DNA of 64,000 bases. Origin: Alphaproteobacteria bacterium. Its GTDB lineage: Bacteria > Pseudomonadota > Alphaproteobacteria > UBA2966. The notes under the pieces were generated by a model. It was not told where the DNA came from, ran no database searches, and saw nothing but the letters and a program-made list of their open reading frames with translations. The stretch spans positions 1 through 64,000 of the forward strand of contig JABILA010000088.1 of the NCBI GenBank assembly GCA_018654745.1. Direction: 5' to 3'. Below are positions 7,355 to 15,124 of the stretch, one piece after another (position 1 is the first letter of the stretch; each line of letters begins with the position of its first letter). A program made the translations under genes and the position numbers.

Positions 7355-8650
7355 TTACGGTGTGATTTTGTACACCGTATCGCGAGTGCCAAATGGCCCC
7401 ATAGACCCAGATGTCAAGGCGTAAACATTGCCTTTAAGATCTTGTAAAACGGCCAGAACATTGGTTTTGAACTTATTATTGGTCACATTGGCACGCTCAT
7501 GACTCCATTTGCCACCGTTATTGGTCGCAACATAAAGCCTGCCACTGCCGCCACCGAAGGTCATGCTCCAGTCGCCAAAGAAGTACTTACCCTGCCACGC
7601 CGAGTTGGCACCGCGATAAACAGCACCACCAATCACGTTAATGCCATCGCAATTTTTGCCTTTGAACTTAACGCAGTGATTGTACTCGATGATTGGGGCA
7701 ACCATGTTGGAATTTTCACAGGACGCCTTGTGGTCATTCGGCTTGTGGTAATCGAAGCAGTGAGTTCCTTCCATTACGCGCCAGCCGTAGTTGCCGCCGC
7801 TGGTAACGATGTCCACTTCCTCGTAACTATTCTGTTGAACGTCGGCCACAAAGAGCTGGTTCGTGCCGCCGGTGTCGAAGGTCATCCGCCAAGGGTTGCG
7901 GAAACCATAGGCAAAGATCTCACCCCGGGCACCCTCTTTACCAACAAAAGGATTGTCCGCCGGAATGCCGTACTCAAGACCTTCAGATTTTGAATCTACG
8001 TCGAGCCGCAAAACCTTGCCTAAAAGGTTGCTTAAGTCCTGCGCGTTGCCAATATCTTTGTTATGGCCCCAACCCCAGTCATCAGCAAATCCGCCATCGC
8101 CAAGGGCGAGGTAAAGTTTGCCGTCAGGTCCAAATTCCAACGCACCGCCGTTGTGATTGAATTGTGGCTGTTCGATTTTCATCAGCACACGTTCAGAACC
8201 AGCATTGGCAACATTGGGATTATCGGACACCATGAACTCTGATAGGTAGGCAGTGTGGTTGCCAAAAATCTCGTGGGTCAAGCCTTCAGCTTCGCGCACG
8301 ATCTCCCGACTGGAATAGACATAAAATTTGCCATTCGTCTTATAATCGGGATGGAATGCAAACCCCAACGTGCCCCGCTCATCAAAGCGCGTATATTGCT
8401 TGACGATCTTGTCATGCAGGTCGAGAAATGGTTTTGCCCTCATCGTACCATCGGCATTGACCACGACAATCGCGCCTGTCTGCTCCATGATAAAAATTCG
8501 CCCGGACCCATCGGGGGCTTCCTTGAGATCAACAGGAGATTCAAGTCCCGTTGCAAAGGCCTCAACTTTAACATCCAGGGCCATGGCAGGGCTGCCAATG
8601 AACGCCAGGGATACAGCCGCAGATACGGCTAATTTTTGTAATTTGTGCAC
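7355..8650 (-). CDS. Secreted PQQ-dependent sugar (glucose/sorbosone-type) dehydrogenase
   Basis: 431 residues with a Sec signal peptide (MHKLQKLAVSAAVSLAFIGSPAMA). The rest is a six-bladed beta-propeller of the glucose/sorbosone dehydrogenase family: ESPVDLKEAPDGSGRIFIMEQTG near 35, a blade with FAFHPDYKTNGKFYVYSS, NHNGGALEFGPDGKLYLALGDGG near 170, YGFRNPWRMTFD near 250, and GGAVYRG near 340. The family oxidises aldoses or related sugars or polyols in the periplasm with PQQ and passes electrons to cytochrome c, encoded immediately downstream. It is divergent from eboE across a long promoter region. Substrate cannot be told from sequence. Confidence 0.85.
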   Translation of the reverse strand: MHKLQKLAVSAAVSLAFIGSPAMALDVKVEAFATGLESPVDLKEAPDGSGRIFIMEQTGAIVVVNADGTMRAKPFLDLHDKIVKQYTRFDERGTLGFAFHPDYKTNGKFYVYSSREIVREAEGLTHEIFGNHTAYLSEFMVSDNPNVANAGSERVLMKIEQPQFNHNGGALEFGPDGKLYLALGDGGFADDWGWGHNKDIGNAQDLSNLLGKVLRLDVDSKSEGLEYGIPADNPFVGKEGARGEIFAYGFRNPWRMTFDTGGTNQLFVADVQQNSYEEVDIVTSGGNYGWRVMEGTHCFDYHKPNDHKASCENSNMVAPIIEYNHCVKFKGKNCDGINVIGGAVYRGANSAWQGKYFFGDWSMTFGGGSGRLYVATNNGGKWSHERANVTNNKFKTNVLAVLQDLKGNVYALTSGSMGPFGTRDTVYKITP

Positions 8651-8699
8651 AATATACCTCTTCCTGTATTAACTATTATTAGTTGTTATCGGTAGAGTG

Positions 8700-8737
8700 A
8701 AACTTTAGCAACACACTGATTTTACAAGCTAAAGTTA
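8700..8737. promoter_or_regulatory. Inverted repeat, candidate operator for the sugar dehydrogenase
   Basis: AACTTTAGC (8701-8709) and GCTAAAGTT (8728-8736) are perfect 9-bp inverted arms with an 18-bp spacer, about 50 bp upstream of the sugar dehydrogenase start. The half-site AAACTTTA recurs in the 9120-9148 repeat. Inference: binding site for a regulator not encoded nearby. Confidence 0.4.
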
Positions 8738-8824
8738 GACTGCAAAATTCCCCATATGGGGGCTTAAAAACGCCCAAAAAGGGGGTTTAAGATGCGAAAT
8801 TTACATGAGATTAACATATAATTC

Positions 8825-9064
8825 TTATTTCAACACCCCTCCAGCAAGGAAGTTTAGCGACAAAAAGGGATTAAGCAACAAGATGTTTTGAAATTTCACT
8901 TTGGTGCAATCAACCAACTTGAATTGCCATTTGCCGTCGACTTCGAAGAGGACTGCGCTGACAAGACGTTCAAGAGATCGGTTATTTGGAAAGATGCGAA
9001 CCTTGTGAATGCATCGCTTGAGTTCCTGCTGGACGTTGCGTTCGATAGGGTATCTGTCGCACAC
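8825..9064 (-). pseudogene. Decayed C-terminal tail of an IS256/Mutator-family transposase
   Basis: The minus-strand frame reads ERNVQQELKRCIHKVRIFP followed by NNRSLERLVSAVLFEVDGKWQ. This matches the conserved end of IS256-type transposases (N-x-x-E-x-x-N-R-x-x-R-R-x-T-R-V-x-G-x-FPN-x-x-S-L-x-RLV-x-A-x-L-x-E-x-x-E-x-W). Only this tail remains; the DDE catalytic core is absent and no terminal repeats are recognisable. Identification is by recalled family pattern, so it is probable rather than certain. Confidence 0.55.
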
Positions 9065-9119
9065 GCCATGTGAATTTCAAGACGTCAGGTTACAGGGGCT
9101 AAAAATGCGAGTACGTTAA

Positions 9120-9148
9120 CAAACTTTACTAAACCGGGTTAAAGTTTG
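9120..9148. promoter_or_regulatory. Inverted repeat, candidate operator upstream of eboE
   Basis: CAAACTTTA (9120-9128) and TAAAGTTTG (9140-9148) form perfect 9-bp arms with an 11-bp spacer, about 25 bp upstream of the candidate -35 of eboE. It shares the AAACTTTA half-site with the repeat at 8700-8737. Confidence 0.45.
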
Positions 9149-9173
9149 ATCAAGCTGGCGAATTTGGGGATTT

Positions 9174-9200
9174 TTGACATTAAGAATTTTTACCTATGAA
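9174..9200 (+). promoter_or_regulatory. Candidate sigma70-type promoter of eboE-eboA-eboB
   Basis: TTGACA at 9174-9179 and TATGAA at 9195-9200, spacing 15 bp, which is shorter than ideal. Transcription would start near 9207 and leave a 5' leader of about 27 nt before the eboE ATG. Confidence 0.35.
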
Positions 9201-9233
9201 ATTTAACCCGGAACCTGAAACGGACAATCACGT

Positions 9234-10445
9234 ATGAAACTCGACCCTGCGGGAAATGTTCATCTAACTTATTGTACCAACATTCACCCCGGTGAAACCT
9301 GGCCTGATGTGCGTGCCAGCCTGGAAAATTATTTGCCCCGGGCCAAGGCGGCACTGGTGCCCGATGACGCCTTTGGCATGGGCTTGCGCCTCTCGGCCAT
9401 TGCCGCCAATGATCTCGCTCAACCAGATGCCCTGGCCGAGTTCAAAAATTTTCTCCAGCAACAAAATCTGTACGTCTTCACCCTGAATGGTTTTCCCTAC
9501 GGCGATTTTCACGGCACGCCGGTTAAGGAAAATGTTTATTTGCCGGACTGGCGGGACAACGCGCGCCTTAACTACACCAACCAGTTGGCCGATATCCTTG
9601 TGAGCCTTTTGCCTGAGGGCATGGACGGTAGCATCAGCACGGTGCCTGGTGCATTCAAATCCCTGATCATGTCCGACAGTGACATCGCTGAGATTATGGA
9701 GAACATGGTCCGGCATGCGGCCCATCTGGTCGACATCCATCAACGTACAGGTAAGCTGATTTCGCTGACGCTGGAGCCTGAGCCTTGTTGTTTTATTGAA
9801 ACCATTGACGAATCCGTCGACTTTTTTGAAACCTGGTTATTCTCGGTGGCCGCCCGTGATCAGCTGATGGCATTGACCTCGCTGGATGCAGCGGGCGCAG
9901 ATGCGGCTCTGCATCGCCACCTTGGCCTTTGCCTTGATCTTTGCCATGCGGCTGTTGAGTTTGAAGAGGCCGACGCGGTCATCCGCAAACTGGACAACGC
10001 CAAGATCAATATTGGCAAAATGCAAATCAGTGCCGGTTTGCGTTTCGCGCCGGTGACGGATCGCACGCTAGAGCTGTTGAAACCTTTTGATGATGCGATT
10101 TATCTGCATCAAACAGTAGCAAATTCCAACGGCAACCTGACCCGTCATATCGATCTGCAACAGGCCTTTGATGCCCACACTGCGGGGGCCAGCGCCGAAG
10201 AATGGCGGGTGCATTTTCATGTGCCGATCTTCCTCGATGATCTGGGTGAATTTGCCACCACGCAAAACTTCATTCGGGAAATCCTGGCCATCCATCGCAA
10301 GAAACCAATTTCCAACCATCTGGAAGTTGAGACCTACACCTGGAATGTTCTGCCGCTGGAATATCGCAATGTGGATGTGATCGACGCTATTGTGCGTGAG
10401 TTGAACTGGGTTCGAGAGCAACTGGCATCAGGGGCGGAGGGGTAA
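9234..10445 (+). CDS. eboE: EboE, xylose-isomerase-like TIM-barrel metabolite-traffic protein
   Basis: 403 residues. The N-terminal signature HLTYCTNIHPGETWPDV (residues 10-26), then GLRLSAIAA near 45, VFTLNGFPYGDFHG near 80 and GSISTVPGAFK near 130, is characteristic of EboE. Family-typical acidic and His positions follow (LEPEPCCFIE near 178, LCLDLCHAAVEFE near 225, HFHVPIF near 310, EVETYTW near 360), consistent with a metal-binding sugar-isomerase fold. The biochemical reaction of EboE is not established; in cyanobacteria the ebo set is needed to move a scytonemin precursor to the periplasm. First gene of the plus arm, 6 bp before eboA. Confidence 0.9.
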   Translation: MKLDPAGNVHLTYCTNIHPGETWPDVRASLENYLPRAKAALVPDDAFGMGLRLSAIAANDLAQPDALAEFKNFLQQQNLYVFTLNGFPYGDFHGTPVKENVYLPDWRDNARLNYTNQLADILVSLLPEGMDGSISTVPGAFKSLIMSDSDIAEIMENMVRHAAHLVDIHQRTGKLISLTLEPEPCCFIETIDESVDFFETWLFSVAARDQLMALTSLDAAGADAALHRHLGLCLDLCHAAVEFEEADAVIRKLDNAKINIGKMQISAGLRFAPVTDRTLELLKPFDDAIYLHQTVANSNGNLTRHIDLQQAFDAHTAGASAEEWRVHFHVPIFLDDLGEFATTQNFIREILAIHRKKPISNHLEVETYTWNVLPLEYRNVDVIDAIVRELNWVREQLASGAEG

Positions 10446-10451
10446 ACAATT

Positions 10452-11330
10452 ATGTCCAACACCACACGCCCCCTGGAACTCATGCAAGCGTGGCTGCAAA
10501 AGCAATTGTCCGACGAGGCTTTCCAATGGCTGGCGGATAGCGCCGCTGCCTTGGCTGGCGCGGCCGACCGTGATCTTTATCTGGCGGTCAGTCTGGTGCC
10601 ACGCAAAGTCGGCAAAGCTGACCTGATTTTATCCGAGGCTGATATGAAAGCCGCTGACGAAGCGCGATCTGGCTGGCGCCCTATGGGCTGGAGTGTGGAT
10701 CAGACGGCGCGGCTTGTGATCATGCTTGCGGCGACTCCGGAAGGGCCTGAATTTGCCCGCCGTCTGGAGCAACTCTGCATTACCGCTGATGTGCGCGAAT
10801 CCATTGCTTTTTACCAGGGCCTGCCGCTTTACCCGGAAGGGGAGCGATATGTGGCCCGAGCGGGCGAAGGTCTGCGCACCAACATGAAAGCCGTGTTTGA
10901 AGCTGTAGCCCATGACAATCCGTATCCGGTCGAAAATTTTGGCGAAAATGCCTGGAACCAGATGGTGCTGAAAGCTATTTTTATTGGCAGCAAACTTGAT
11001 CCCATTCAGGGCCTGGATAGTCGTCGCAATCGGGACCTGGCGACAACCTTGATCGATTATGCCCATGAACGTCAGGCCGCCAGCCGCACCATAATGCCGG
11101 AACTCTGGCGCATGGTCGGTCCCTTTGCTGACGATGAGCTAATCGACGAGCTGAGCTGGCCATTAGGCCGTGAGCTCATGGTGGAACGCCAGGCAGCCGC
11201 TTTGGCCCTGTTTGACAGCCCGCATGAAAAAGCCGCTGAGATGCTTAATTCTGTCCCGGAGATCAAATCAGACATTGAAGCCGGACGCGTTTCTTGGGAA
11301 ACTGTTTGTAATGACGCACCAAAACCCTAG
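10452..11330 (+). CDS. eboA: EboA domain protein
   Basis: 292 residues, predicted mainly alpha-helical and soluble, with no catalytic motif that I recognise. Recognised as EboA by its position between eboE and eboB and by segments such as WRPMGWSVDQTARLVIML (near 75), ENAWNQMVLKAIFIGSKLDPIQGLDSRRNRDLA (near 160-195) and DYAHERQAASRTIMPELWR. The function of EboA is unknown in any organism I can name. Six bp after eboE and 27 bp before eboB, so co-transcription is very likely. Confidence 0.85.
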   Translation: MSNTTRPLELMQAWLQKQLSDEAFQWLADSAAALAGAADRDLYLAVSLVPRKVGKADLILSEADMKAADEARSGWRPMGWSVDQTARLVIMLAATPEGPEFARRLEQLCITADVRESIAFYQGLPLYPEGERYVARAGEGLRTNMKAVFEAVAHDNPYPVENFGENAWNQMVLKAIFIGSKLDPIQGLDSRRNRDLATTLIDYAHERQAASRTIMPELWRMVGPFADDELIDELSWPLGRELMVERQAAALALFDSPHEKAAEMLNSVPEIKSDIEAGRVSWETVCNDAPKP

Positions 11331-11357
11331 AGAATTAAGGGTTTAAGGGGAATTGAA

Positions 11358-12275
11358 ATGAAAACCATCGATCCGCACATTCACATGAGCGCCCGCACCA
11401 CCGACGATTATGAGGCCATGGCCGCCGCCGGTGTTGTCGCCGTAATCGAGCCCGCTTTCTGGCTGGGTCAGACCCGCACAAATGTCGGCAGCTTCATCGA
11501 TTACTATTCATCCTTAATCGGATGGGAACGTTTCCGGGCGGCGCAATTTGGTATTAGCCATTATTGCACCATTGGCCTGAATAGTAAGGAAGCCAATAAC
11601 GAAGCCCTGGCGGAAGAAGTTATGGATATCTTGCCGCGCTTTGCCACCAAGGAAGGCGTCGTCGCCATTGGTGAAATCGGCTATGACGAACAGTCCGCGG
11701 CGGAAGACAAATATTTCCGGGCCCAGCTGGAACTGGCAAAAGAACTCGACATGCTGGTCATGATCCACACACCCCACCGGGACAAGAAAAAAGGCACCAG
11801 CCGTTCCATGGATGTCTGTCTGGAACATGGTCTGGCGCCGAACAAGGTCATCGTTGATCACAACGTTGAAGAGACCGTCAAGGAAACACTGGACCGGGGT
11901 TTCTGGGCCGCCTTCACGCTCTATCCGCAGACCAAGATGGGCAACGAGCGCATGGTCGAAGTTGTGCGCCAATATGGATCGGAGCGCATCATCTGCGATT
12001 CCAGTGCCGACTGGGGTGTCTCTGACCCCCTGGCCGTGCCCAAGGTGGCTAATCTGATGGCCAGCAAAGGCATCGATCAACACCACATCCACATGACCTG
12101 TTATCAAAATGCCATTAACGCCTATGGCCAAAGCGGTCAGTTCAACGAAGAAGACTGGCTCAACCCGGCGCCCATTGATCAGCGTACCTTGTTCGAAGAT
12201 AACTCCGTCCTGCGCGGTCAGAACCCGCGTGTGGATGAAGTGGATGCTCCTTTGAAGGATGCCGCAGTAGGCTAG
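11358..12275 (+). CDS. eboB: EboB, TatD-like metal-dependent hydrolase
   Basis: 305 residues with the amidohydrolase/TatD layout: DPHIHM at residues 5-10 (HxH metal pair), VVAIGEIGYDEQSA near 100 (Glu ligand), MIHTPHRDKKK near 137, VDHN near 170 and a late Asp in IICDSSADWG near 213. A strong ribosome site (AAGGGG) precedes the ATG. Cytosolic. TatD proteins are often nucleases, but EboB forms its own branch and its substrate is unknown. It lies between eboA and a flavoprotein gene 7 bp downstream. Confidence 0.88.
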   Translation: MKTIDPHIHMSARTTDDYEAMAAAGVVAVIEPAFWLGQTRTNVGSFIDYYSSLIGWERFRAAQFGISHYCTIGLNSKEANNEALAEEVMDILPRFATKEGVVAIGEIGYDEQSAAEDKYFRAQLELAKELDMLVMIHTPHRDKKKGTSRSMDVCLEHGLAPNKVIVDHNVEETVKETLDRGFWAAFTLYPQTKMGNERMVEVVRQYGSERIICDSSADWGVSDPLAVPKVANLMASKGIDQHHIHMTCYQNAINAYGQSGQFNEEDWLNPAPIDQRTLFEDNSVLRGQNPRVDEVDAPLKDAAVG

Positions 12276-12282
12276 TTTTTCG

Positions 12283-13635
12283 ATGTCTGTTATCGACGAC
12301 CCCGGCAGCGCATTCGATCTGACCGTTCCCGTGGTCGTCATTGGCGGCGGGGCCTGCGGTCTTGTCGCCGCCCTCAGCGCACATGACAACGGTGCAGAAG
12401 TAATCGTGCTGGAACGCGACCCTGTGCCAAAAGGCTCAACGGCCTTGTCGTCGGGCATGATCACAGCCTGCGGCACGGCACTGCAAAAAGCCGCAGACAT
12501 TGACGACGACACAGCGGAATTATTCGCCCGTGATATTCAGTCCAAGGCAGGCGGCAAAGCTGATCCGCATTTACTAGCGGCAATTTGCGCCGGGTCCGGG
12601 CCTGCCATCGACTGGTTGATCGAGTGTCACAATATGGATTTGGTGCTGGTCGATGGCCCGCCCTATCCCGGCCACAGTCGCCAACGCACCCATGCCCCGC
12701 CGACGAACAGTGGTGCTGATTTGATGGCTGATCTTTTGCGCGCCGTTGACGCCGCCCACATTGATGTCATCTGCAATGCGACGGTCAAGGAATTGATTGT
12801 GGACGGTGACAAAGTGTCAGGTGTGGTGATCACACGCCCCGACGGCAGCTCTGAACGCCTGGGCTGCCAGACTCTGGTACTGGCCTCAAGCGGCTTTGGC
12901 GGCAATGCGGACATGGTGAAAAGCTGGTTGCCGGACATGGCGGGGTCCATCTATTTTGGTCATGAAGGCAACCAGGGCGAAGCGGTCTTATGGGGCCAGG
13001 CTCTGGGTGCAGCTTGTGAAGATATGGGGGCATTTCAAGGCCATGGATCCGTCGCCACACCGCACGCCATCACGGTTTCATGGGCCCTGTTGAATAACGG
13101 CGGCATCCTGGTCAACCAAAATGGGATCCGTTTTTGCGACGAAAGCCTTGGGGCCTCGGAACTGGCGGCAACTGTTTGCCAACAGGACGGCAACGTCTGG
13201 TCCGTCATCGATCAAAGCTTGTATGACGGGGCCTTGCGATTTGCCGACTTCAAAAACCTGCAAAATTTGGGAGCCATCAAATCCGGCATGACTGCAGCGG
13301 AACTTGCACAAGCCTGCAGGCTTCCCGCACCTGCCCTTGAACAAACCCTGGCGACGCTTAAAAAATCTCCCGCCCTGACTGCGCCCTATCATGCGATCAA
13401 AGTCACCGGTGCGTTGCTGCAAACACAGGGTGGCCTGGCCATCGATAGCGACGCGCGCGTTAAACGTCCAGATGGCAGCACATTGCCGAATTTGTTCGCC
13501 GGTGGTGGTGCGGCACGCGGTATTTCCGGGACCGATGGCAGCGGCTATCTTTCGTGCAATGGTTTGCTCTCAGCCGTCACTCTCGGTCGCATTGCCGGTC
13601 GCGAAGCCGCAATCCAGGCTACCGCGTTGCCTTGA
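12283..13635 (+). CDS. FAD-dependent oxidoreductase of the fumarate reductase/3-ketosteroid dehydrogenase family
   Basis: 450 residues. N-terminal dinucleotide fold VVVIGGGACGLVAALSA (about residues 15-31), followed by ERDPVPKGSTALSSGMI, the flavoprotein-subunit arrangement of fumarate-reductase-like enzymes; C-terminal FAGGGAARGISGTDGSGYLSCNGLLSAVTLGRIAG completes FAD binding. It lacks a signal peptide and cytochrome domains. It starts 7 bp after eboB and reads as the last gene of the plus ebo arm, so it may add or remove a double bond on the ebo product. Its 3' end overlaps the convergent membrane-protein gene by 17 bp. Substrate unknown. Confidence 0.82.
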   Translation: MSVIDDPGSAFDLTVPVVVIGGGACGLVAALSAHDNGAEVIVLERDPVPKGSTALSSGMITACGTALQKAADIDDDTAELFARDIQSKAGGKADPHLLAAICAGSGPAIDWLIECHNMDLVLVDGPPYPGHSRQRTHAPPTNSGADLMADLLRAVDAAHIDVICNATVKELIVDGDKVSGVVITRPDGSSERLGCQTLVLASSGFGGNADMVKSWLPDMAGSIYFGHEGNQGEAVLWGQALGAACEDMGAFQGHGSVATPHAITVSWALLNNGGILVNQNGIRFCDESLGASELAATVCQQDGNVWSVIDQSLYDGALRFADFKNLQNLGAIKSGMTAAELAQACRLPAPALEQTLATLKKSPALTAPYHAIKVTGALLQTQGGLAIDSDARVKRPDGSTLPNLFAGGGAARGISGTDGSGYLSCNGLLSAVTLGRIAGREAAIQATALP

Positions 13636-13993
13636 AGACAATCCAGCAAAACAGGAACTGGTTTAAGAAAAACACCGTCGTCGAGGGTGCCCTGAGCGTC
13701 TCCCCCAGATCCGGATTACCGCCGTAATAAAGCCAGAAGCCGATCATAAATCCGATGAAGGATACTTGAGTTAAAACAAAGTGCAGAACCGGCAAGAAAC
13801 CATCTTCAGCCTTTGGCCACAGACGATAGAACACACCAAACATGAACATCAGCACAAAACCAATAAGCATAATATGCGCATGGGCAGGCATCTGGCTGTG
13901 GTCATCCACCGAGACCATCATCAAGCCGACGCCCAGGCCAACAATCGAATAGAGAACCGAAAGTCGCAAATAACTTTTCGACAATGGCCGCAT
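13619..13993 (-). CDS. Small four-helix membrane protein resembling an N-terminal slice of haem-copper oxidase subunit I
   Basis: 124 residues with four hydrophobic segments (about 10-30, 37-58, 65-85 and 105-122). The motif PAHAHIMLIGFVLMFMFGVFYRL near 35-57 resembles the HAHxxLxGF helix of oxidase subunit I, where His binds haem, but the remaining haem and copper ligands are absent because the protein is too short. Such short homologues occur as stand-alone genes in proteobacteria; the role is unknown. The ATG at 13993 is chosen for its AGGAG site 8 nt upstream. Overlaps the end of the plus-strand flavoprotein gene by 17 bp. Confidence 0.7.
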   Translation of the reverse strand: MRPLSKSYLRLSVLYSIVGLGVGLMMVSVDDHSQMPAHAHIMLIGFVLMFMFGVFYRLWPKAEDGFLPVLHFVLTQVSFIGFMIGFWLYYGGNPDLGETLRAPSTTVFFLNQFLFCWIVFKATR

Positions 13994-14115
13994 GCATTTT
14001 TCTCCTGACCTCAAATCCAGAGGATATTCTAGCCTTTAGCCGGGGATACGCCAGTGCTGGACATCTGGTTTCTTGCAGTTGCTCTCTTGCTCCAAACCGG
14101 CTCGGAATTCATTTA

Positions 14116-15099
14116 TTAAGACTGGTCCACAAGATAGGGCGCAAGGTCGGGTTTCGGGACTTTGGCCATTTGGTCCAGGCGGCCGACAAGTTCCTTGCAG
14201 GAAAGCACCAGATGCACGCGCAGCGCCTCAGCGGCATCTGCAATCTTTCCCTTGCCCAGGGCCTTGATGACCTTGCGGTGCTGTTTGAGAAATACCAAGG
14301 CTGTTTTTTCTGGCACGCCGATGAAAAGATCCAGCAGATAGTGGTTGGTAATCAACAAAAGCTGCGAACGTTTCAGGGACTCAGCGATCTCCTGGTTGGT
14401 GCAGCGGCCAACCACAATTTCCACATGCAATGCCCTTTCAGCAAAGTTTAGCTGATCCGGTTCTACTGCAGGATAATCTTTAATCAGCTGATCGACTAAT
14501 TGCTCAAGATTTCGAATTTCTTCTGGCTCGAGAGTAGCCGCTGCAATTTGCAAGGCTGCCGGTTCCAGCAATTGTCGCAGTTCGTATAGATCCTTAATAC
14601 GCTGTGCCGTCACACGTAACGCCAGCCAGCGTCCGCTACGATCCTTGGATACAAGCCCGACGGCACGCATTTGCGACAAAACCTCGCGCACAACAGTACG
14701 GCTGACACCAAAATGCTGAGCCATTTTTTCTTCCTTGACGCGAACGTTCCGGAATAGAATCTGACGCGTGATTTCCTGCTCAACCTGTGGATAAACGGTA
14801 TGCCAGCGTGCTTCGGCATTGGCGATGCCGCCAATATTTGATAGGGCCGCCCTTGGCGCGCACGGCGCTTCGGAAACACCAGCAATGACATATCCCTGGC
14901 CATCGTGCTTTATCAGAAAACCGTCAGAGCAAAGAGATTCAAGGGCCCGGCGGGCGGGAGACCGACTGACACTGAAAGCCTTGAAAACATCCGCTTCCAG
15001 CAATCGGTGCCCGGGGGCCAAACGACCATCTGCGATCATCTCCCGAATTTGCCTGGCAACATTGTCAGCTTTGCCGCTCGCCCGTTCAGTGGCAGGCAT
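14116..15099 (-). CDS. GntR-family regulator with two winged-helix domains and an FCD domain
   Basis: 327 residues. A first wHTH (about 15-75: IREMIADGRLAPGHRLLEADVFKAFSVSRSPARRALESL) is followed by a second (about 105-165: QEITRQILFRNVRVKEEKMAQHFGVSRTVVREVLSQM), then an all-helical FCD ligand domain (about 170-310, with His-rich helix ALHVEIVVG and QHRKVIKALGKGKIADAAEALRVHL). Most GntR proteins have one wHTH, so the duplication is notable. It is the third gene after the dehydratase and SDR on the minus strand and probably controls them. The operator at 17146-17165 has a TTTGTATNCAAA core, which suits FadR-type GntR proteins. Confidence 0.87.
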   Translation of the reverse strand: MPATERASGKADNVARQIREMIADGRLAPGHRLLEADVFKAFSVSRSPARRALESLCSDGFLIKHDGQGYVIAGVSEAPCAPRAALSNIGGIANAEARWHTVYPQVEQEITRQILFRNVRVKEEKMAQHFGVSRTVVREVLSQMRAVGLVSKDRSGRWLALRVTAQRIKDLYELRQLLEPAALQIAAATLEPEEIRNLEQLVDQLIKDYPAVEPDQLNFAERALHVEIVVGRCTNQEIAESLKRSQLLLITNHYLLDLFIGVPEKTALVFLKQHRKVIKALGKGKIADAAEALRVHLVLSCKELVGRLDQMAKVPKPDLAPYLVDQS

Positions 15100-15124
15100 C
15101 CGGTTTTCTCCTTCGCGAAATTTA

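Larger units (their letters stand above)
8651..9233. promoter_or_regulatory. Divergent promoter region between sugar dehydrogenase and eboE
   Basis: 583 bp separating the two arms of the ebo region. It is AT-rich and structured. It holds an inverted repeat at 8701-8736, a 12-bp palindrome CCCCATATGGGG at 8750-8761 followed by a CTTAAA...TTTAAG hairpin, a transposase remnant at 8825-9064, a second inverted repeat at 9120-9148, and a candidate promoter for eboE. No intact gene is visible. Confidence 0.6.

Noticed and set aside
8888-9073. Plus-strand 61-residue frame in the ebo divergent region
   Set aside because: It is the antisense of the transposase remnant and has no ribosome site or family resemblance.
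9196-9237. A 13-codon frame ending ATGA over the eboE start, as a possible leader peptide
   Set aside because: Its ATG overlaps the candidate -10 box, so it would not be transcribed, and it has no ribosome site.
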